Assembly: GCA_002361535.1 (NCBI GenBank)
Contig: DETG01000129.1
Span: forward strand, 1 to 10,307
Direction of reading: 5' to 3'
Length of the DNA stretch: 10,307 bases
Source of the DNA: Prevotella sp. UBA3294
GTDB lineage: Bacteria > Bacteroidota > Bacteroidia > Bacteroidales > Bacteroidaceae
Numbering within the stretch: the first letter of the stretch is position 1; the number at the start of each line of letters is the position of its first letter. The notes beneath the pieces were generated by a model that saw nothing but the letters and a program-made list of their open reading frames with translations, was not told where the DNA came from and ran no database searches. Shown one piece after another: positions 5,558 through 10,307 of this stretch. The translations under genes were made by a program, and so were the position numbers.

Positions 5558-6961
5558 TCATCTTTCATCTCTCATCTTCTGATACGCTTTCCAAAAATTC
5601 GGAATGCCGTAGCCAAAGATATTATCAGGACATTCCACGTTATCACTGCTCTGCCGCACCATGTCCATTACTTCCAAAGCCGTCTTATGGGGGAAGGCCT
5701 GCCACAGACAAGCAATCAAGCCCGTCACCAGAGGAGCGGAGAACGAGGTTCCGATATCCTTACTGATCACCCCCCGTCCGGTGATGACCGATGTAGGACT
5801 TCCCATTGCCATCACATCAGGTTTCACCCTGCCGTCGGCTGTCGGACCGATACCACTGAAGGCAGCATTCTCCCTATTTGCGCTCACTGCCCCCACTGTG
5901 ATAATATCTTTCGCATCGGCTGGCACGTTGATCTTCTTCCAAGTGCCCATACCGTCGTTGCCAGCACTGTTCACCAAGATCATCCCCTTCTGTGCCACCA
6001 TGGAGGCGGTACGAGAGATCAACGTGGAAGAACCGTCTAACTGACAATACCGATAGTTCTGCGAAGGGTCGTCGAAATGATGGTAGCCCAAAGAGCTGTT
6101 AATCACATCTACACCCGCGCTGTCGGCAAACTCCACGGCGGCAGCCCAGTAATCCTCCTCAACCATCTGTTCCGTCTGTGTATCCTCACAGCGTAGCAGC
6201 CAGTAGCCGGCATCGGGAGCCGTACCGACGAACATTCCTGGTTCGTTCGCAGCCATCGTCGAGAGCACCATCGTCCCGTGATCGATACCGTTGAAAATAC
6301 TCTCCTTGTTCACTGCATGGGTAAAGTCAACCGATCCCAGCAGACGGATTCTGGTCAGCACAGGGATCACATCGGCATTCATGAAACCACCGTCGAGCAC
6401 AGCGATCACCATGTCCCGTCCCCGATACCCCTGTTTATGCAAGCGATTGCCACCGAGCATCTCTATCTGGTCATAGGTAACGCCCTCGGGGTTCTCGTCG
6501 AGGTGGTCCCATTTATTGAACGTCGTCCGGTAGTGAGGACGGGGCTTGCGACGTTCTATTGAGTCGGGAGAAGTCCAGACCTTCGTCACATGAGTCACGA
6601 AAGGTAGTCGCAAGAGGGTTTTCATCACGTCAAGCTTTCGTACCCGCACCAACATCGTGTTGTTCCATTTGCTCACGGCAACAGTCTCCACCCCCGTGGC
6701 TTCCACAGCCTGCACATAACGGGCACATAGCGGCAGGTCAGTACTATCGATGGCTAACCGTTGCCGCTGTCGGCGTTCTATGGCTCGCTGCGAGAGGAAA
6801 TCCTCGGGGTGGTCAAGACTGAAAGTCGTTCCTTGCTTGTCACACAACTGCACCCGTAGCATGTAGCATTTTCCACCGGGGAACTTCACTCTGTCGGTGT
6901 TGCGTGCTGTCAAAGTAATCACGAAGAGCAGCAGGACGATGATTGTCAGCACTTTCTTCAT
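5558..6961 (-). CDS. Secreted subtilisin-like serine protease (S8 family)
   Basis: The 467-residue protein has an N-terminal signal sequence (KKVLTIIVLLLFVITLTA), a probable propeptide-like region to about 165, and a subtilase domain. The triad is visible: Asp190 in VIAVLDGGF, His228 in GIDHGTMV, and Ser406 in GTSFSAP. Asn335 in NSAGNDG is the expected oxyanion-hole residue. It should therefore be an active endopeptidase of the periplasm, outer membrane or exterior. I see no type IX secretion tail, since the protein ends soon after the catalytic domain with FGYGIPNFWKAY. The start ATG overlaps the stop of the upstream membrane-protein gene (ATGA), and its stop lies one base before or inside the start of xseA. 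The substrate is unknown; the co-transcription with a DNA exonuclease may be only organisational. Confidence 0.93.
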   Translation of the reverse strand: MKKVLTIIVLLLFVITLTARNTDRVKFPGGKCYMLRVQLCDKQGTTFSLDHPEDFLSQRAIERRQRQRLAIDSTDLPLCARYVQAVEATGVETVAVSKWNNTMLVRVRKLDVMKTLLRLPFVTHVTKVWTSPDSIERRKPRPHYRTTFNKWDHLDENPEGVTYDQIEMLGGNRLHKQGYRGRDMVIAVLDGGFMNADVIPVLTRIRLLGSVDFTHAVNKESIFNGIDHGTMVLSTMAANEPGMFVGTAPDAGYWLLRCEDTQTEQMVEEDYWAAAVEFADSAGVDVINSSLGYHHFDDPSQNYRYCQLDGSSTLISRTASMVAQKGMILVNSAGNDGMGTWKKINVPADAKDIITVGAVSANRENAAFSGIGPTADGRVKPDVMAMGSPTSVITGRGVISKDIGTSFSAPLVTGLIACLWQAFPHKTALEVMDMVRQSSDNVECPDNIFGYGIPNFWKAYQKMRDER

Positions 6962-7467
6962 CTTCTCTCCTTCTCCTCTCCTTCGATCCAGTTTTCCATC
7001 TCCATCACGATTTCACGTGCCCAACTGATGTCCTGCCCCACACTGAGATGAATGAAAGGATGATCGCGCAGGGTGGTAGCTATCACAATCTGATAGACAG
7101 GAATCTCGTAAGGTGTGGCATAGTTGTTAAACGTCACACTCTTGATGTCCTGCCAGTTCAGGGGTTGGCCTTCAACCACGAAACACCGTTGGTCGCGATA
7201 GACCAGGATCTGATGGTTCAGCTCGTTCCCCCGCACCGCATCCAGCAGGATAATGTCATCAGGATCTCCATATAGTTGGAGCAGTTCATGTGCAGGAGCC
7301 AGCGGTTCCTCCACTTTTTCGTCCTTCTTCTCCTTCTGCTTATAGGCGAAAATGGCCAAAAGAAGCTCACCGACGAGCACGATAATCAGTGATACGACAT
7401 TCGGTCCGTTGACAAAAAGCACCAACAAAGCGATGGCCAATGCCTGCAAGATCGTTCTTTTCCTCAT
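6958..7467 (-). CDS. Small membrane protein with a PH-like cytoplasmic domain (uncharacterised)
   Basis: I do not recognise this 169-residue protein by name. Two adjacent hydrophobic helices lie at about residues 6-19 and 24-41, separated by NGPN, followed by a charged linker (QKEKKDEKVEE). A soluble domain covers about 60-165, with alternating strands (IILLD, ILVYRDQRCFVV, YQIVIATT, FIHLSV) and a final helix (AREIVMEMENWI). That pattern resembles bacterial PH-like domains attached to a membrane hairpin; this is inference without a search. The ATG at 7467 is preferred over one at 7560 because the promoter (7490-7521) lies inside the longer version. It is the first gene of the operon with the S8 protease, xseA and xseB; its stop overlaps the protease start by the ATGA arrangement. 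Confidence 0.75.
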   Translation of the reverse strand: MRKRTILQALAIALLVLFVNGPNVVSLIIVLVGELLLAIFAYKQKEKKDEKVEEPLAPAHELLQLYGDPDDIILLDAVRGNELNHQILVYRDQRCFVVEGQPLNWQDIKSVTFNNYATPYEIPVYQIVIATTLRDHPFIHLSVGQDISWAREIVMEMENWIEGEEKERR

Positions 7468-7489
7468 CCTTACGTTTTTTCTTTGCTTG

Positions 7490-7521
7490 CAAAAGTAATA
7501 ATAAAACTGCATATATGCAAA
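7490..7521 (-). promoter_or_regulatory. Bacteroidetes-type promoter of the membrane protein-protease-xseAB operon
   Basis: TACTTTTG (minus strand, 7497-7490) and TTTG (7521-7518) are 20 nt apart, a complete match to the consensus. The predicted start near 7484 leaves about 17 nt before the ATG at 7467. No other convincing promoter was seen within the operon. Confidence 0.75.
7508..7519. promoter_or_regulatory. Perfect 12-bp palindrome between divergent promoters
   Basis: TGCATATATGCA is a perfect 12-bp palindrome that overlaps the -33 element of the leftward promoter and lies about 50 bp upstream of the rightward MATE promoter. Its position fits a dimeric regulator site, but no copy elsewhere in the window supports this. 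Confidence 0.3.
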
Positions 7522-7570
7522 ACTCAAAACAAAAAACACGTCAATCAGATGATTTGTCAATTAATTATTG

Positions 7571-7578
7571 TATCTTTG
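7571..7578 (+). promoter_or_regulatory. -7 promoter element of the MATE gene, almost leaderless
   Basis: TATCTTTG fits TAnnTTTG and ends only 8 bp before the ATG at 7587, so the transcript would have a leader of only a few bases. The nearest TTTG (7553-7556) is 14 nt away instead of 19-21, so the -33 element is weak or absent. Confidence 0.55.
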
Positions 7579-7586
7579 CACTCGAT

Positions 7587-8957
7587 ATGGACAACAAAAA
7601 AGCGACATTGGAATTGGGGACGAAACCCGTGGGCGGTCTGCTGATGCAATATGCCATCCCCGCAATTGTGGCTATGGTGGCCTCATCCTTATATAATATG
7701 GTTGACTCCATCTTCATCGGACAGGGAGTGGGACCACTGGCCATCTCGGGCTTGGCTATCACCTTTCCGTTCATGAACCTCAGTGGTGCCATCGGTGCCT
7801 GCATTGGTGTGGGAGCGTCTACCTACCTGTCGGTAAAGCTGGGACAGAAAGACTATTCCATGGCCCTGCGTATCTTAGGCAACTCCGTGGTGCTGAAGAT
7901 TATCACGGGAGTCATCTTCGGTGCCCTCTGCCTGATATTTCTTGACCCGATCCTGCGGTTCTTCGGTGCCACCGACAACACCCTTCCCTATGCTCATGAG
8001 TATATGGTGGTGATCCTGCTGGGTAATGTGTTCACCCATCTCTATTTCGGTATGAACGCCTTACTAAGAGCAGCCTCTAAGCCCAAGCACGCGATGTATG
8101 CCACAATCTTCACCGTTGTACTGAACACCGCTCTCGACCCCCTGTTCATCTATACCTTCGACATGGGGATCCGCGGAGCCGCCCTCGCCACCATCCTCTC
8201 TCAGATCACCGCACTTTGCTGGCAGATCAAACTGTTCACGAACCCGAACGAACTGCTGCATTTCCAACGGGGCATCTACAAGCTCGACAAGGCTATCATC
8301 AAGAACATCCTCGCCATCGGCATCTCTCCCTTGGCGATGAATGCCTGTTCGTGCATCATCGTGATCTTCATCAATACCGCCCTCGTGAGATATGGCGGCG
8401 ACCTGGCCGTAGGTGCCTATGGTATCGCCAACCGCATCGGTTTCTTCTTCTTCATGATCGTGATGGGCATTAACCAAGGAATGCAGCCCATCGCCGGGTA
8501 TAACTACGGAGCCATGCAGTTCGACCGGATGCTGAAGGTATTGAACCTGTCGATGATCTCTGCCACCTTCATCATGATTGTGGGCTGGCTGGTAGGAGAG
8601 TTCCTTTCATACCCCTGCGCTCGACTATTCACTACCGATACAGAACTAATTGAGAAGTCGGCACTCGGTATCCGCATCAACATGCTGGCTTTCCCACTGA
8701 TAGGCTCGCAGGCAGTGATCACAAATTTCTTCCAATCCATCGGCAAGGCCAAGATCAGCATCTTCCTCTCGCTCTCGCGCCAGATGATCTTCCTGCTGCC
8801 CCTACTAATCATCTTACCCCCTATCATGGGTGTGAATGGTGTGTGGGCATCACTACCTGCCAGTGATACCGTGGCCTTCATCGTCACCTGGATCATCATG
8901 ATTAGATATATGCGTCAATTCAAACTACAACATAAAGCACTTACCAATGGGCAATAA
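7587..8957 (+). CDS. MATE-family multidrug/cation exporter
   Basis: The 456-residue protein is of typical MATE length with about twelve hydrophobic segments. The N-terminus has the family pattern LGTKPVGGLLMQYAIPAIVAM and SSLYNMVDSIFIGQGVG. The second half repeats it in degenerate form with ISPLAMNACSCIIVIFINTAL and AVGAYGIANRIG, and also carries GMQPIAGYNYGA. Members export organic cations, drugs or metabolites across the inner membrane using a sodium or proton gradient; the substrate cannot be told from sequence. The reading frame is open from 7440, but the ATG at 7587 is chosen because the promoter lies at 7571-7578 and the conserved N-terminus begins here. The last codons overlap the start of the kinase-like gene by 11 nt, so the two are co-translated. 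Confidence 0.95.
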   Translation: MDNKKATLELGTKPVGGLLMQYAIPAIVAMVASSLYNMVDSIFIGQGVGPLAISGLAITFPFMNLSGAIGACIGVGASTYLSVKLGQKDYSMALRILGNSVVLKIITGVIFGALCLIFLDPILRFFGATDNTLPYAHEYMVVILLGNVFTHLYFGMNALLRAASKPKHAMYATIFTVVLNTALDPLFIYTFDMGIRGAALATILSQITALCWQIKLFTNPNELLHFQRGIYKLDKAIIKNILAIGISPLAMNACSCIIVIFINTALVRYGGDLAVGAYGIANRIGFFFFMIVMGINQGMQPIAGYNYGAMQFDRMLKVLNLSMISATFIMIVGWLVGEFLSYPCARLFTTDTELIEKSALGIRINMLAFPLIGSQAVITNFFQSIGKAKISIFLSLSRQMIFLLPLLIILPPIMGVNGVWASLPASDTVAFIVTWIIMIRYMRQFKLQHKALTNGQ

Positions 8958-9570
8958 TCACATCATCATCAATGTGGGGAGGCAGTTAGGGTCTGGCGGA
9001 CGTATCATCGCCAAACTGCTGGCAGAAGATTTCGACTGTAAGCTGTACGATAAGGAACTGCTGAACTTAGCTGCCAAGGAGAGTGGTTTCTCGGAAGCTT
9101 TCTTCGAACAGAACGATGAACAGAAAGGATTCATGAAATCCCTGTTCCACTTGCATGCACCTCATGTAGGCGACAACAATTTCTACAACAGCCGCTTCTC
9201 ACAAGAGAGTCTGTTCCAGTTCCAGAGCGATGCCATCAAGAAAGCCGCCGAGGATGGGTCTTGCGTGTTTATCGGACGATGTGCCGACTATGTGCTGCGG
9301 GAACGGAAAGATACGGTGAACATTTTCATCACGGCCAATATGGAAGACCGACTGAAGGCTGTGGCAGAACGGCATGAGTGCGATGAAGAGACGGCCCGGA
9401 AGATCCTGAGAAACAAAGAGAGTGCACGGGCCTCGTACTACAACTACTATACAGGAAAGAAATGGGGACATGCAGAGAGTTATGACCTCTGTGTGAACTC
9501 ATCTGTCTTAGGACTGAAGAAAACCGAGGAGCTTATCAAAACGTTTATCGAACAACGATTCCTGCTGTGA
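8947..9570 (+). CDS. Cytidylate kinase-like family protein
   Basis: The 207-residue protein resembles the cytidylate-kinase-like family (Pfam type Cytidylate_kin2) rather than housekeeping Cmk. A P-loop-like motif, GRQLGSGGRIIA, lies at about 11-22, then LYDKELLNLAAKESG at about 33-47. A strand with FIGRCADYVL follows at about 108-117, then VNIFITA at 124-130. A lid-like arginine and tyrosine region, RASYYNYYTGKKWG, lies at about 161-174, and YDLCVNSS at 179-186. These suggest an ATP-dependent small-molecule kinase; the substrate is not established for this family. The start is the ATG at 8947 inside the end of the MATE gene, and the metallophosphoesterase begins 1 nt after its stop. The three genes look like a single operon, but a shared pathway is not evident. 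Confidence 0.85.
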   Translation: MGNNHIIINVGRQLGSGGRIIAKLLAEDFDCKLYDKELLNLAAKESGFSEAFFEQNDEQKGFMKSLFHLHAPHVGDNNFYNSRFSQESLFQFQSDAIKKAAEDGSCVFIGRCADYVLRERKDTVNIFITANMEDRLKAVAERHECDEETARKILRNKESARASYYNYYTGKKWGHAESYDLCVNSSVLGLKKTEELIKTFIEQRFLL

Positions 9571-9571
9571 C

Positions 9572-10069
9572 ATGAAGAAAATCGGCATCATCAGCGACAC
9601 CCATAGCTATTGGGATGACAAATACCTGCACTACTTTGAGCCCTGCGACGAGATCTGGCATGCCGGTGATATCGGCAGCGTGGAGGTGGCAGAACGACTG
9701 GCCGAATTCCGCCCGTTCCGTGCCGTCTGCGGAAACTGCGACGGTGGTGACCTCAGACTGATGTACCGCGAACTGAACCGGTTTAAGTGCGAGGACGTGG
9801 ATGTGCTCATCAAGCATATCGGCGGTTACCCCGGCAACTACGATGCCTCCATCAGGAGCACGCTCTATTCCAACCCGCCTCAACTCTTCATCGCCGGTCA
9901 TTCGCATATCCTCAAGGTGAAATACGACAAGACACTCGGACTGTTGCACATCAACCCAGGTGCCGCTGGTATCCAAGGCTGGCATCAAGAGCGCACACTC
10001 GTCCGACTGGCCATCGACGGAAAGGATTTCAAAGATTTGGAAGTGATCACTTTAAGAGATAAGAAATGA
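9572..10069 (+). CDS. YfcE/MJ0936-type metallophosphoesterase
   Basis: The 165-residue protein has the calcineurin-like metallophosphoesterase motifs in order: SDTH (Asp9, His11), HAGDIG (Asp33), GNCD (Asn55, Asp57), a lone histidine at about 82 (KHIGGYPG), and GHSH (His110, His112), then NPGAA. These form the two-metal site. The length fits the compact YfcE/MJ0936 group, cytoplasmic phosphodiesterases whose natural substrate is generally unknown. It starts 1 nt after the stop of the kinase-like gene, so coupled translation is likely. It is followed by a short spacer with a strong ribosome site and then rmlB, which may be read from the same transcript. Confidence 0.92.
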   Translation: MKKIGIISDTHSYWDDKYLHYFEPCDEIWHAGDIGSVEVAERLAEFRPFRAVCGNCDGGDLRLMYRELNRFKCEDVDVLIKHIGGYPGNYDASIRSTLYSNPPQLFIAGHSHILKVKYDKTLGLLHINPGAAGIQGWHQERTLVRLAIDGKDFKDLEVITLRDKK

Positions 10070-10084
10070 AAAGGAGATATTTAA

Positions 10085-10111
10085 ATGAATTTGAAATTGA
10101 TTAAGATATGA
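10085..10111 (+). CDS. Possible 8-residue leader ORF coupled to rmlB
   Basis: ATG at 10085 follows AAGGAG (10071-10076) with 8 nt spacing, a textbook Shine-Dalgarno stronger than any other seen in this window. The frame encodes MNLKLIKI and stops with TGA at 10109-10111, overlapping the rmlB ATG (10108-10110) as ATGA. The real rmlB start has no comparable ribosome site. Coupling by reinitiation is a plausible reading; so is chance in a short AT-rich spacer. Confidence 0.35.
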   Translation: MNLKLIKI

Positions 10112-10307
10112 AAAGAACGATTGTTATTACCGGTGGCGCAGGCTTTATTGGAAGTCATGTGGTGCGCCTGTTTGTGAACAAATATCCCGATTACCACATC
10201 ATCAACCTCGACAAGCTGACGTATGCAGGTAACCTGGCAAATCTCAAGGACATTGAGGACAAGCCCAACTACGAGTTTGTGAAAATGGACATCTGCGACT
10301 TCGATGC
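10108..10307 (+). CDS. rmlB: dTDP-glucose 4,6-dehydratase, N-terminal part (cut by window edge)
   Basis: The first 66 codons are present and the rest runs off the right edge. The protein starts [20 protein letters not shown], with the NAD-binding GGxGFIG loop at about residues 9-15. [14 protein letters not shown] follows at about 32-45 and the FVKMDICD segment at about 57-64. These are characteristic of RmlB/RfbB rather than other extended short-chain dehydrogenases. The enzyme converts dTDP-glucose to dTDP-4-keto-6-deoxyglucose in synthesis of dTDP-rhamnose and other surface sugars. Its start overlaps a possible 8-codon leader ORF; the upstream gene ends 38 nt earlier. It may be part of the upstream operon or head a sugar cluster to the right. 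Confidence 0.95.
   Translation, partial: MKRTIVITGGAGFIGSHVVRLFVNKYPDYHIINLDKLTYAGNLANLKDIEDKPNYEFVKMDICDFD

Noticed and set aside
7440..7586. Longer MATE start and longer membrane-protein start (to 7560)
   Set aside because: Each would put its own promoter inside the coding region and add non-conserved residues before a clear N-terminus.
8064..8899. Minus-strand frames opposite the MATE gene
   Set aside because: The composition is a reverse reading of the transporter, with no promoter or recognisable motif.

Overview
The window reads as ordinary chromosomal DNA from a member of the Bacteroidales, most likely Prevotellaceae. The evidence is the protein types (Bacteroidetes-style XseA, IlvE, a TonB-C protein, a TPR/transmembrane/HTH regulator) and six promoters of the Bacteroidetes form, TAnnTTTG at -7. 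Five of these have a TTTG-like element 19-20 nt further upstream. The genus is an inference; no rRNA or marker tree was available. I see no phage, transposase, CRISPR array, tRNA or rRNA.

Layout: positions 1-7467 are transcribed leftward and 7587-10307 rightward, diverging from a 119-bp intergenic region. The leftward half holds, in order of coordinate: the start of trmB (cut by the left edge); a two-gene unit in which a small periplasmic TonB-C protein (2041-2457) is followed after 4 nt by a TPR lipoprotein with a C-terminal DNA-binding helix-turn-helix (426-2036); a heptamer-repeat hairpin element (2615-2736); ilvE (2755-3771); and a tightly packed four-gene operon reading membrane protein (6958-7467), subtilisin-like protease (5558-6961), xseA, xseB. 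The rightward half holds a chain of MATE exporter, cytidylate-kinase-like protein and YfcE-like metallophosphoesterase (overlapping or 1 nt apart), then the start of rmlB, which probably opens a dTDP-sugar or surface-polysaccharide locus beyond the right edge.

Functionally this is housekeeping: tRNA modification, branched-chain amino acid transamination, DNA repair (exonuclease VII), export and nucleotide-sugar synthesis. The TonB-C/TPR-HTH pair looks like a membrane-anchored signalling unit. The main points for a second look are between and upstream of the genes: a possible plus-strand small RNA with its own promoter and two hairpins between ilvE and xseB (about 3917-4021); the heptamer-repeat inverted element; a structured leader ahead of the TonB-C gene; a mini-ORF with a strong Shine-Dalgarno whose stop overlaps the rmlB start; and an almost leaderless MATE transcript. 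I found no clear case for a wholly new multi-gene system.
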